From Paenibacillus sp. PCH8 (GTDB lineage Bacteria; Bacillota; Bacilli; Paenibacillales; Paenibacillaceae): a DNA stretch of 64,000 bases. Within the stretch, counting starts at the first letter, position 1. Each line of letters begins with the position of its first letter. The notes under the pieces are model-generated. The model was not told the origin of the DNA and did not search any database. It saw only the letters and a program-made list of their open reading frames with translations. The stretch lies in contig NZ_PKQK01000001.1 in the NCBI RefSeq assembly GCF_002968835.1, positions 806,001-870,000 on the forward strand. The letters run 5' to 3'. The position numbers were made by a program, and so were the translations under genes. This document shows, piece by piece, positions 1 to 7,959 of the stretch.

Positions 1-888
1 ACCAAAGAACTGAGATTCCAGTTCGTGGAGAATCATCGCTCCGAGTTCCACTTGGAGAAGATGTGCGAAACCCTGCAGGTCTCACGGAGCGGGTACTACA
101 AATGGCGGATGAACAAGACAAGCAAGCAGCAGCTTCGGAAATCCCAGATCATGAAGCGAATTCAGTACCATTTTGCCGACCACAACAAGCGTTATGGTAG
201 CCCAAAAATCACCCGCTTGCTTCATCTGGAGGGGTTTAAGATCACCGAACGTACGGTAAGTGTGTACATGCGCCAAATGAAGCTCCGCTCCGTCGTTAGC
301 CGCATATATCGTGTCCAAACCACGGACTCCAAGCATAACCATCCGGTCGCACCCAACACGCTGAATCAACAGTTTAAAACGCTCAAACCGAACACGGTCT
401 GGGTTACAGATATCACATACATCCCGTGCCGAGGAGGACGCATGTATCTCGCCAGTGTCCTGGATTTGTGCACGCGTGAAATTGTGGGTTGGCGTTTGTC
501 GAACCATATGGAAACTAGCTTGGTGCTGGATGCTTTAAAGGCTGCTTACACAGCCAAACGACCTGGTCCGGGTTTGCTCCATCACTCGGATCGCGGCTCC
601 CAATACACCTCCAAAGAGTACGTCGAGCAATTAAGTGCCTACGGTATGGAATCGAGCATGAGTCGTCGGGGAAACTGTTACGATAACGCGTGTATCGAGT
701 CATGGCACAGCATTTTGAAGAAAGAACTCATTTACTGTAATCCACGCTTTAAAACACCGGAAGAGGCCTACACGGCCATCTACCAATACATTGAGTTTTA
801 TTACAACCGCAAGCGAATGCATGGTGCACTGGGGCACCTTTCCCCTGCCCGTTTTGCAATGCAATTTACCGGAAAATCCGTAGCGTAA
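1..888 (+). CDS. IS3-family transposase OrfB (5' end outside window)
   Basis: Catalyses cut-and-copy transposition of the IS. The frame is open through base 1 (T-K-E-L-R before a GTG at 25), as expected for an OrfB domain usually made by a -1 frameshift from orfA, so the GTG need not be a true start. An HTH_21 region at about residues 1-60 is followed by an rve integrase core. DDE residues are visible: first Asp in VWVTDITYIP, second Asp in HHSDRGSQYTS, and Glu in NCYDNACIESWHSILKKE. The C-terminus has the usual YNRKRMHGALGHLSPARF motif. Length of about 287 residues is normal for OrfB, and there are no internal stops, so it may be active if orfA is intact. Confidence 0.9.
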   Translation, partial: TKELRFQFVENHRSEFHLEKMCETLQVSRSGYYKWRMNKTSKQQLRKSQIMKRIQYHFADHNKRYGSPKITRLLHLEGFKITERTVSVYMRQMKLRSVVSRIYRVQTTDSKHNHPVAPNTLNQQFKTLKPNTVWVTDITYIPCRGGRMYLASVLDLCTREIVGWRLSNHMETSLVLDALKAAYTAKRPGPGLLHHSDRGSQYTSKEYVEQLSAYGMESSMSRRGNCYDNACIESWHSILKKELIYCNPRFKTPEEAYTAIYQYIEFYYNRKRMHGALGHLSPARFAMQFTGKSVA

Positions 889-914
889 GTGTCTACTTTC
901 TTGACAGAGGTCCA
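1..914 (+). mobile_element. IS3-family insertion sequence, right-hand part
   Basis: The window opens inside an IS3-family element. The transposase frame is open from base 1 and stops at 886-888. It is followed within a base by a terminal repeat at about 889-914 that, read inward on the minus strand, begins TGGACCTCTGTCAAG; IS3 elements start with TG and end with CA, which fits. The left end, orfA and the left inverted repeat lie outside the window, so family assignment rests on the transposase and this one end. The flank after 914 is a copy of the dispersed TTCGTTAGA repeat, so the element appears to have landed in that intergenic repeat. Confidence 0.85.
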
Positions 915-1010
915 TAGCGTCTCTACGATTCGTTAGATTCCTACGGTTGCGATTTTGCCACGAATAAGACGTGCTGAGTTCGTTAGAAAAACGGATAGTG
1001 TTGCCGTCAC
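915..1010. repeat. Half of a dispersed 50-nt-phased palindromic repeat (locus A)
   Basis: Two direct boxes TTCGTTAGA lie at 929-937 and 979-987, exactly 50 nt apart; the second is preceded by CGAATAAGACGTGCTGAG. The same box and spacing recur near 30.4 and 34.3 kb, where two boxes in each orientation form a large palindrome. Here only the forward arm is present, immediately after the IS end, suggesting the IS split the palindrome. The rest of the gap to 1360 holds no gene apart from the terminator at 1183-1218. Confidence 0.7.
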
Positions 1011-1182
1011 TTGTGGTCGATGCTGAAGCTTACAGGTTCCGAGAGTTCCTCACCCAGATTGCTCTCTTCATTTTCATTTATAGTTCCCCAGTAATCGATC
1101 TGCACGATAATCCGTTTATACACTTCCACACTTCCACCATCCACCGAAAGTTCTGACCATCATTTATACAGTAAAAAAAGAA

Positions 1183-1218
1183 ACGTCCCTTAGGCCATAT
1201 ATATGACTTTAGGGACGC
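1183..1218 (-). terminator. Rho-independent terminator after the nup/phosphorylase operon
   Basis: Inverted arms CGTCCCT (1184-1190) and AGGGACG (1211-1217). On the minus strand the stem is followed by TTTCTTTTTTT, a good U-tract, placing it about 145 nt downstream of the phosphorylase stop. Confidence 0.75.
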
Positions 1219-1360
1219 CCTATTATATTGTCCACTCCAGGTGGATATCATATCACTTGTTCACTAATCAGCCCAGCATAATAACTGAATATACGTAGTA
1301 TTCTACATTAGGCTTAATCACACATCTGGCTAAGAATAAGCATCCCAGCACTCTTCCCAG

Positions 1361-2119
1361 CTACGCCTGATCCTGGCGAGCAAGCGTGGCTAGCGCAAGT
1401 AGCGCCGCATTAATCTCATGCTCCACCGCTTGTCCAACCGCATCCGTATGCGGATCATACTCGGCAGCCAGATCGCTGTCTGCGAATCCATCGATTGCGA
1501 CAATGGCTCCGGCCCGAACCCCACGCAAGGTGCTGACGATGTAGAGCGCTGCAATTTCCATCTCGGCCCCAAGTGCTCCAGCCTGCTTGTATTTGCGGTG
1601 AGGAATCTCTTCTACGCCTGCAAAGAATGCATCCAGCGTTACGGTGATACCCACACCCACTTTGCCCGCAAATGATGCAGCATCCGCGCTCCCTTGCTCA
1701 CGAGCAGCTTCGATCAGCGCTTGCGTCACCCCAATGTCTGCTACCGCCGGGAAACCATCCGGTACCAGTTGGCGAGTCAACCCGTCCGTACGAACGGCTG
1801 CTGTACTCACAATCACACTACCTGCCGGATAATCGGCTATATATGATCCCGCTGTACCTACACGAATCAGGGTTGTTACACCCGCCCGAATCAATTCCTC
1901 GAAGCAGACGGCTGCCCCTGGTGAACCTACACCATGGCTGACTACAGCCATTTCCACGCCTTCGTACAATCCAACAAACGTGCGATACTCCCGGCTGAAC
2001 GCCAGCTCTTTCACCTGCTCCAGCTTGCGTGAAATCTTCTCGGCACGTGCCGGGTCTCCACAGACAATGGCATATGCAGGCATATCTTCTGAATGAATTT
2101 GCAAAATAGGCATCAACAT
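1361..2119 (-). CDS. Nucleoside phosphorylase (uridine/purine phosphorylase superfamily)
   Basis: Phosphorolysis of a nucleoside to base plus ribose-1-phosphate in the cytoplasm. At 252 residues the PNP_UDP_1 fold is complete: phosphate-binding CGDPARAEK near residue 20, the glycine-rich VGTAGS turn, and the nucleoside-binding AEMEIAALY motif. The Q-x-R uracil-recognition pair of E. coli Udp is not evident, so exact base specificity is open. The start is set by AAGGAG 9 nt upstream. It is the last gene of the minus-strand nucleoside importer operon, 45 nt after the molybdoenzyme gene, so it probably acts on nucleosides brought in by NupNOPQ. Confidence 0.85.
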   Translation of the reverse strand: MLMPILQIHSEDMPAYAIVCGDPARAEKISRKLEQVKELAFSREYRTFVGLYEGVEMAVVSHGVGSPGAAVCFEELIRAGVTTLIRVGTAGSYIADYPAGSVIVSTAAVRTDGLTRQLVPDGFPAVADIGVTQALIEAAREQGSADAASFAGKVGVGITVTLDAFFAGVEEIPHRKYKQAGALGAEMEIAALYIVSTLRGVRAGAIVAIDGFADSDLAAEYDPHTDAVGQAVEHEINAALLALATLARQDQA

Positions 2120-2164
2120 CGTTATCTACTCCTTATACTCAGACTACCGATCGGCAAATCCCTG

Positions 2165-2836
2165 TCAATCAAACTCCTTCTTCGTCCACTCGTCTTCCGG
2201 AATCGGCAGATCTTCACCCGAGAAGCGTTGTTCCTTGAACGGATCAGCAAAATGGTGGAAACCATTCACTTCCCAGAATCCGTTCCGGTCTTCTGTCATA
2301 AACTCCAGACCCCGTATCCACTTCGCACTCTTCCAGAAGTATAGTTGTGGCACGACCATACGCAGCGGAAAACCATGCTTGGGCGTTAGTGGCTCACCGT
2401 TGTATTTGAATGCAAGCAGTACATCATCATGCATCAATTCTTCGAGTGGTACATTCGTTTCATAATCATGATCCGCATGGATCATGACGTATTTTGCTTC
2501 CGGTTTGACCCCGAGAAGTTTCACAAAATCGGAGAAACGAATACCTTCCCACGGTGTATCGAATTTCGACCAGCGAGTAACACAGTGAATATCACTCACC
2601 GTATTGACCTGTGGCATGGCCTGAAGCTCAGCCAAGGAGAATACTTTCTCTTCTTCCACTTCGCCGTAGACCTTCAGATCCCAGGTGGACAGGTCATATT
2701 CCGGCACTTCCCCTTCATGTAGAATCGGGAATTTCTCCGTTAACATCTGTCCCGGCGGCAGGCGATCTCCGTGATCGTTGCCTGCTTTGGGTGCCGGTGT
2801 TTTTCCCTTTTTCAAACGTTCAGCCTTGTTATGCAA
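2165..2836 (-). CDS. Sulfite-oxidase-fold molybdopterin oxidoreductase, cytoplasmic
   Basis: A 223-residue oxidoreductase molybdopterin-binding domain protein. The Mo-ligand cysteine is in DIHCVTRWS, followed by FDTPWEGIRF and, later, PLRMVVPQLYFWKSAKW, as in the YedY/MsrP and sulfite-oxidase superfamily. No signal peptide or Tat motif is present, so unlike MsrP it should be cytoplasmic. Start is TTG at 2836 with SD AAGGAGGAG at about 6 nt; no better ATG exists. It lies between nupQ and the phosphorylase gene with gaps of about 50 nt, so it is co-transcribed. Its substrate is unknown; a role in purine or nucleoside chemistry would be inference from position only. Confidence 0.85.
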   Translation of the reverse strand: MHNKAERLKKGKTPAPKAGNDHGDRLPPGQMLTEKFPILHEGEVPEYDLSTWDLKVYGEVEEEKVFSLAELQAMPQVNTVSDIHCVTRWSKFDTPWEGIRFSDFVKLLGVKPEAKYVMIHADHDYETNVPLEELMHDDVLLAFKYNGEPLTPKHGFPLRMVVPQLYFWKSAKWIRGLEFMTEDRNGFWEVNGFHHFADPFKEQRFSGEDLPIPEDEWTKKEFD

Positions 2837-2885
2837 GTGGGACTCCTCCTTCTTTTGCTGCCTCTAGCATAGGCATTCGTAGGAA

Positions 2886-3809
2886 TTAACGCGAGCTTCC
2901 GCCCGCTTTCAGTGCATCCTGTGCATAGGTGCGGTCTTTGAAAAAGAACATCGCAACCAGCGTTACAATATACGGCAGCATTAACGTGAAATGGGTTGGC
3001 AGGGAGAATCCCTGCAAACGAATACTCAAGGCTTCCATGAAGCCAAAGAGCACACTGGACCCCATGACGCCAAGTGGATTGGCTTGTCCCAGCATGGTTG
3101 CTACCAATGCAATGAAACCACGACCAGCCGTCATGCCTTCGGTAAACATGGTCACCTGACCAAGCGACAGCTGCGCACCCGCCAGAGCACACAACACACC
3201 GCACATCAGAACCGCACCGTACTGGATGCCACGCACCTTGATGCCGATGCTCTGCGCTGCAATTGGACTCTCGCCTACAGAGCGCAGACGGAAGCCAGGT
3301 ACACTTTTGAATAGATAGAATTGTAAGGCAATTACAAGCACAATACCGAGATAGACCAGCGGGCTATGACCCGAGAGTACCTCGCCCACCCACGGAATGT
3401 CCTTAATCAGCGGGATATCCCACTTGGGAAGTCCAACCATATCTTTGTCGTAGTATGCACCTTTTACATTAAATATCGCACGAAGTGCAAAGGTGGTCAC
3501 CCCCGCAGCCAGAAAATTCAGTGAGATCCCGACCACGATGGCGTTGGCCTTCAGATTAATACTGATAAAGGCAAATAGTGCCGAGAATAACATCACGATA
3601 ATAATGGAGAACAGTACAGCCAAGAGCACATTGCCAAACAGATAGTTGCCGACAATAGCGGAGAACGCACCAATCAGAACAAGTCCTTCAAGACCCACGT
3701 TGAACAGACCGACACGGGAACATAAAGCCCCACCGAGCGCTGCAAGCAGGATTGGAGTCATAATCCGCAGAGTAGAGCCAAACATGGCTGCATCAAACAG
3801 TTGTTGCAT
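2886..3809 (-). CDS. nupQ: Nucleoside ABC transporter permease (NupQ-like)
   Basis: Inner-membrane permease of the BPD_transp_2 type, 307 residues with about eight to nine hydrophobic segments. It carries the family loop RSVGESPIAAQSIGIKVRG that contacts the ATPase, and PILLAALGGALCSRVGLFNVGLEG near the N-terminus. It forms a heterodimeric channel with the product of the preceding gene, whose end overlaps this start by 17 nt. Gene order lipoprotein-ATPase-permease-permease matches Bacillus subtilis nupNOPQ (formerly yufNOPQ), a guanosine/nucleoside importer. SD AGGAG precedes the ATG. Confidence 0.88.
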   Translation of the reverse strand: MQQLFDAAMFGSTLRIMTPILLAALGGALCSRVGLFNVGLEGLVLIGAFSAIVGNYLFGNVLLAVLFSIIIVMLFSALFAFISINLKANAIVVGISLNFLAAGVTTFALRAIFNVKGAYYDKDMVGLPKWDIPLIKDIPWVGEVLSGHSPLVYLGIVLVIALQFYLFKSVPGFRLRSVGESPIAAQSIGIKVRGIQYGAVLMCGVLCALAGAQLSLGQVTMFTEGMTAGRGFIALVATMLGQANPLGVMGSSVLFGFMEALSIRLQGFSLPTHFTLMLPYIVTLVAMFFFKDRTYAQDALKAGGSSR

Positions 3810-4860
3810 TGGACTTTTTCTCCTTTCTCCGCTTCAGGAATGAATACCCGATCTGAGCTGATACAAATAACGTCAATACGGCCTGGATGACACTGCCGAC
3901 TTCCAGCGGCACATCCGTATTCCGCTCCATCCCCATGGCACCCGTCTGTAACGCTGCCAGCAAGATTGCTGCCACAGCTGTACCGAGCGGATGCGAGCGG
4001 GCAAGCAGTGTTGCCATAATACCGCTCCATGCATAACTTGCCGATGACAACGAACCATCAAGGAAACGATACTGTGTTCCGAGTACCTCCCCGGCACCCG
4101 CGAGCCCCGCAAGTCCGCCACTGATCACCATGGACAGCATCATCATACGAATCCGGCGAACGCCGCCGTAGGTTGCAAAGGACGGGTTGCTGCCGAGCAT
4201 GCGGATCTCGTAACCGGTTACCGTCTTGTGAGTGAACCAGTAGATCAGAATAGCCGCTACAATGGCAATAATGAAGCCGGCATGCAGCCCCATGCCCTGG
4301 AACAACTTCGGTAACCAGACACTCTGATCAATCATCGGGGTCTGGGCCATCGCTGCAGATCCGGTACGATCCTTGAATGGATAGGAGACCATGTAGCCTC
4401 CAAAATAAATAGCAATATAGTTCAACAACAAGGTTGTAATTAACAGATTCATGCCAAAGCGTGCATCCAGCCAGCCTGCAAACAGGGACCAGATTCCCCC
4501 AGCAACAATACCGGCAACAATCGCAGCAATACACACGAACCAGCCTGGGCCTGGCAGATAGAGCGCCGTGAGCGCAGCACTGAGCCCGCCGAGAATCATC
4601 TGACCTTCGGCTCCCATATTGAAGAATCCAGCACGGAATGCCAGCGCTACCCCAAGCCCGGCCAGAATGATTGGTGTGGAACGAGCCAGTGTATTCGTGA
4701 AGAAGTAGAAGTTGCCGAAGGCCCCTTTCCACATCTCCGCATACGTATCCACGACATTGCCGCCAACGATCATAATCGCTACAGCCCCTGCAATCAGGCC
4801 GATGAATACGGCAAGCAGCGGCTGCACGAGTCCGCGAAGTGTTTCTTTTACCCGATTCAT
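3793..4860 (-). CDS. nupP: Nucleoside ABC transporter permease (NupP-like)
   Basis: BPD_transp_2 permease of 355 residues, longer than its partner as in the B. subtilis pair. The N-terminal membrane helix is followed by ARSTPIILAGLGVALAFRAG; the ATPase-coupling loop is EIRMLGSNPSFATYGGV. Its ATG overlaps the ATPase stop codon (ATGA), and its 3' end overlaps nupQ, indicating translational coupling of all three. Confidence 0.88.
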   Translation of the reverse strand: MNRVKETLRGLVQPLLAVFIGLIAGAVAIMIVGGNVVDTYAEMWKGAFGNFYFFTNTLARSTPIILAGLGVALAFRAGFFNMGAEGQMILGGLSAALTALYLPGPGWFVCIAAIVAGIVAGGIWSLFAGWLDARFGMNLLITTLLLNYIAIYFGGYMVSYPFKDRTGSAAMAQTPMIDQSVWLPKLFQGMGLHAGFIIAIVAAILIYWFTHKTVTGYEIRMLGSNPSFATYGGVRRIRMMMLSMVISGGLAGLAGAGEVLGTQYRFLDGSLSSASYAWSGIMATLLARSHPLGTAVAAILLAALQTGAMGMERNTDVPLEVGSVIQAVLTLFVSAQIGYSFLKRRKEKKSNATTV

Positions 4861-6356
4861 ACCCGCTCTTTCCCTCCTGCCATTAACAAGCTGATCTGTT
4901 CTTCTGTCGCTTCTTCTGCTCTCAGTTCACCAGCAATTTCACCTTCATACATGACAATAATCCGATCCGATAATTGCAAAATCTCGGACAATTCGGATGA
5001 TATGAGCAGAATGCCCGCACCCTCACTGCGTTTGCGTAACAATTCGGCATGGATCGTCTCCATCGCTCCAATATCTACGCCCCGTGTCGGTTCAGCTGCA
5101 ATCAGAAATGGCGTATCCTGTGCAAATTCACGGGCAGCAATCAGCTTCTGCAGATTACCCCCGGACAGAAATTGCGCCTTCGTTTCAGCAGAACCCGTCT
5201 TGATGCTAAACTGCTTAATCCAGCTCTCCACCATGGTTCGTGCTGCCTTTGCTTTGATGATGCCTCGTGATTGCAGACGATGATGGTGTCCCATTAATCC
5301 GTTCTCACGGACACTTGCATCCTTGGCCGCTCCCCACATGTAACGATCCTCCGGGATATGAGCGAGTCCATGCTCCCGAATGCGCCGTACAGGCCAGTTC
5401 GTCGTATCATGCCCGGAGAGCAAGACACGGCCGCTGTCTGCCTTACGCAGTCCGGCAATAACCTGAATCAGTTCAGACTGACCGTTGCCGGAGATGCCCG
5501 CTATGCCAACAACCTCACCTTTTCGAACTTCCATATGAATATCTTGGAGTGCCGACCGATCCTTGGCACCTGACAGATTGACCGCTTCCACCTGAAGCAC
5601 AGGTTCTGCTGGAACGGATGGCCGCTTGTCCATACGCACAAGCTCACGACCAACCATCAGACGCGACAGTTCTTCCACATGTGTATCTTTCGCTTCAAGC
5701 GTGCCAGTCACCTGACCATCACGAAGCACCGTGATCCGGTCTGCTACATCCATGACTTCTTGCAGCTTGTGTGTGATGAGTACGAACGTTTTGCCCAGCT
5801 TGGCCAGGGATTTCATGTTCGCCAGCAGTTCCTTCACTTCCAGCGGTGTCAGCACCGCCGAAGGTTCGTCCAATATAATGATATCTGCACCCTGATGCAG
5901 CACTTTGAGAATTTCAACACGCTGCTGCATGCCAAGCGGACACTCGGACACTTTTTTCCACGGGTCAACCGGCATGCCGTATTGTATTCCCAACTCATTC
6001 ACCTGAGCGGCAGCCTTTTTTCGGTCAAATACACCTGCTGCTGCGGGTTCGCGCCCAATCACGATGTTCTCCGCTACCGTAAAGGAAGGAAACAACATGA
6101 AATGCTGGTGCACCATACCGATGCCGTTTGCCATAGCTTGGGACGGCGTCGCAAAGCTCACCTCGCGTCCACGGACTTTAATTGTGCCTGACGTGGGTTG
6201 CTCCATACCGTACAGCATACGCATCAGGGTTGTTTTACCGGCTCCATTCTCACCTACCAGGGCATGGATCTCTCCCTCACGCAAATTAAAACGGATGTCC
6301 CGGTTAGCGGTGAAGCTGCCGTACTTCTTCGTAATCTGCTCCATCTCCAACAGCAT
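4857..6356 (-). CDS. nupO: Nucleoside ABC transporter ATPase with two nucleotide-binding domains (NupO-like)
   Basis: Cytoplasmic ATPase of 499 residues with two fused ABC domains, as in sugar/nucleoside importers of the RbsA/NupO type. Domain 1 has Walker A GENGAGKTT (about residues 36-44), an atypical signature in CPLGMQQRVEIL, and Walker B IIILDEPSAVL. Domain 2 has GISGNGQSEL in place of a canonical Walker A, signature FLSGGNLQKL, and a degenerate Walker B (LIAAEPTRGVD). One degenerate catalytic site is the rule in this family. Initiation is at ATG 6356 with GAGAGGAG about 10 nt upstream. A terminator and a palindromic repeat separate it from the lipoprotein gene. Confidence 0.9.
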   Translation of the reverse strand: MLLEMEQITKKYGSFTANRDIRFNLREGEIHALVGENGAGKTTLMRMLYGMEQPTSGTIKVRGREVSFATPSQAMANGIGMVHQHFMLFPSFTVAENIVIGREPAAAGVFDRKKAAAQVNELGIQYGMPVDPWKKVSECPLGMQQRVEILKVLHQGADIIILDEPSAVLTPLEVKELLANMKSLAKLGKTFVLITHKLQEVMDVADRITVLRDGQVTGTLEAKDTHVEELSRLMVGRELVRMDKRPSVPAEPVLQVEAVNLSGAKDRSALQDIHMEVRKGEVVGIAGISGNGQSELIQVIAGLRKADSGRVLLSGHDTTNWPVRRIREHGLAHIPEDRYMWGAAKDASVRENGLMGHHHRLQSRGIIKAKAARTMVESWIKQFSIKTGSAETKAQFLSGGNLQKLIAAREFAQDTPFLIAAEPTRGVDIGAMETIHAELLRKRSEGAGILLISSELSEILQLSDRIIVMYEGEIAGELRAEEATEEQISLLMAGGKERV

Positions 6357-6377
6357 ATCTCGTGTTCGCTCCTCTCA

Positions 6378-6553
6378 GTTCAACTTAAAAGGTTACACTC
6401 GCCACTACGATGACAGAACAACCTTCCGATCGCTGTTACCCCCAGATTTTTTGATTCCTTTTATCAAGGGGAAAATCCGGGGATAAAGGCGAACGCTTTG
6501 CTTCTTCAGGTTATTTCTGTCCTCTTCGTTAACGTGTAAACGATAAGTTGAAC
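6378..6553. repeat. About 180-nt palindromic intergenic repeat (family 2, copy 1)
   Basis: Outer arms are GTTCAACTT (6378-6386) and AAGTTGAAC (6545-6553), and the similarity continues inward through the boxes for TTCTGTC and GTGTAAAC. The core holds a second hairpin around AATCCGGGGATAA / TTACCCCCAGATT. The reverse complement of about 6400-6500 matches 16602-16700 almost base for base. It sits within the nup operon between lipoprotein and ATPase genes, so both transcription and mRNA would pass through it. Confidence 0.8.
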
Positions 6554-6577
6554 ATGTACTGGTCATTTAATAGCAGC

Positions 6578-6606
6578 AAAACCGGCTGCCTGATCGGGCA
6601 GCCGGC
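6578..6606 (-). terminator. Strong intra-operon terminator/attenuator after nupN
   Basis: Perfect 9-bp stem CCGGCTGCC (6582-6590) / GGCAGCCGG (6597-6605), followed on the minus strand by TTTTGC. It lies between the lipoprotein gene and nupO, so partial read-through would give excess binding protein over transporter, a common arrangement. Confidence 0.8.
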
Positions 6607-6650
6607 TGATCAACTCCATCAACTCACTCTATTATATAGAGCAAACGAAA

Positions 6651-7682
6651 CTATTGTTGCAGTGGATCTTTAACAACGATTTTGCCAGATACGATATCAT
6701 CCTTGATTGCTTTAACCTTGTCGATCACTTCTTGTCCAACAAAAGCATTCAGCGGAGACTCGCTATCACGCGTAACGTAAGTCAGGCCTACACCGTCTTC
6801 TTTCAAGCCGTAGTTTACTGCGCCTGCTTTGAAGTTGCCTTCTACGAAATCTTTCACCGTTTCATAAGCAACCGTATCGGTTGACTTCAATTGAGACAAT
6901 ACGATATGTTCCGGGTCTTCAACGGTACGGTCTGTATCCTGACCGGAAGTGTAGAAGCCTTTTTCTTTGGCTGCTTCGAACACGCCGAGATCCCCTACAG
7001 CGGAAGCGCCAGCGATGAAATCAGCGCCTTTGCCGAATTGTACCAGTGCCAATTCTTTGGCTTTGGCCGGGTCATTGAATCCACCCACATAGTTCACCAG
7101 GAATTCTGCATCTGGATTCACAGATGCCAGACCCTCTTTGAAACCTTCCGTATATTTCTTAATTAATGGTACATCCATTGCTGCGATCATGCCGACTTTG
7201 TCAGTCTTGGTGGACAATCCGGCAGCGGCACCTAGCAGGTACGCCCCTTCATATTCACGGAAACCAACGCTACGAACGTTAGGCAGATCAACTGTAGTAT
7301 CTACAATCGCAAAGGATTTGTCCGGATTCTCTGCAGCGACTTTCTTCAATGCATCTTCTGCCTGGAATGTAGCTGTAATAATCAGATCATAATTCTCGGC
7401 AACCGCAGCACGCAGATTTTGTTCAAATGCTGCCGGGTCTGTCGATTCAATTGTCTTGGTATCTACTTTGAATTCTTCGCCTGCTTTTTTGAAGCCTTCA
7501 TCCATCTGTACAAAGAAAGGGTTAACCCCTATTTTTTCGGGAAGTACGAGCGCCATCCGAAGGGATTTCTCCGAATCGCTGCCTTGGGCGGATTGTTCGT
7601 CTTTGGAAGCCGAAGTTCCACAAGCTGCCAACAAAATAGCCAACATAATGATCGATAAGACGAACGATAAACCTCTTTTCAT
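6651..7682 (-). CDS. nupN: BMP-family nucleoside-binding lipoprotein (NupN-like)
   Basis: Membrane-anchored extracytoplasmic receptor that delivers nucleosides to NupOPQ. The signal peptide MKRGLSFVLSIIMLAILLAA ends in lipobox LAAC, followed by a Ser/Glu-rich linker and the BMP (PnrA/Med) domain: VLPEKIGVNPFF, NYDLIITATFQAEDAL, IAAMDVPLIKKYTEGF. The start is placed at 7682, where AAGGGG lies about 9 nt upstream; an ATG 24 nt earlier would add eight residues and has a weaker SD. Mature length of about 325 residues is usual. A consensus promoter lies directly upstream. Confidence 0.9.
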   Translation of the reverse strand: MKRGLSFVLSIIMLAILLAACGTSASKDEQSAQGSDSEKSLRMALVLPEKIGVNPFFVQMDEGFKKAGEEFKVDTKTIESTDPAAFEQNLRAAVAENYDLIITATFQAEDALKKVAAENPDKSFAIVDTTVDLPNVRSVGFREYEGAYLLGAAAGLSTKTDKVGMIAAMDVPLIKKYTEGFKEGLASVNPDAEFLVNYVGGFNDPAKAKELALVQFGKGADFIAGASAVGDLGVFEAAKEKGFYTSGQDTDRTVEDPEHIVLSQLKSTDTVAYETVKDFVEGNFKAGAVNYGLKEDGVGLTYVTRDSESPLNAFVGQEVIDKVKAIKDDIVSGKIVVKDPLQQ

Positions 7683-7717
7683 TTTGAAAATACCCCTTTT
7701 CAACATTCTTTTTTCTT

Positions 7718-7747
7718 ATCCTAGCGGATAGTGTCGATCCTTGTCAA
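7718..7747 (-). promoter_or_regulatory. Sigma-A promoter of the nup operon
   Basis: On the minus strand, -35 TTGACA (7742-7747), 18-nt spacer, -10 TAGGAT (7718-7723), about 35 nt before the nupN start. No purine riboswitch-like aptamer is seen between it and the gene. Confidence 0.7.
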
Positions 7748-7841
7748 TAAATCTTTGAGCGTATACACTCAATTGGAATACATTTAGGGATTTGCATGCG
7801 AAGAAGCTCTGGAGAGCGCTCTGTAGCAAGCTCATTTTCCA

Positions 7842-7871
7842 TTGACATGGATTGCTTCTCCGTGCTAAAGT
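7842..7871 (+). promoter_or_regulatory. Sigma-A promoter for the SLH-like secreted protein
   Basis: -35 TTGACA (7842-7847), 18-nt spacer, -10 TAAAGT (7866-7871). Predicted leader is about 80 nt before the TTG start at 7960. Confidence 0.65.
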
Positions 7872-7959
7872 CAATCCAATTATTCTATTCATATAGGATT
7901 TGTCAGAATTTCAACGAAATACTCATCATTTTCCAACCCATTTTAAGGAGGCTATTCAT

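Noticed and set aside
7683..7899. Purine riboswitch upstream of the nucleoside importer
   Set aside because: The leader is too short and lacks the three-way-junction sequence pattern; only a sigma-A promoter is visible.
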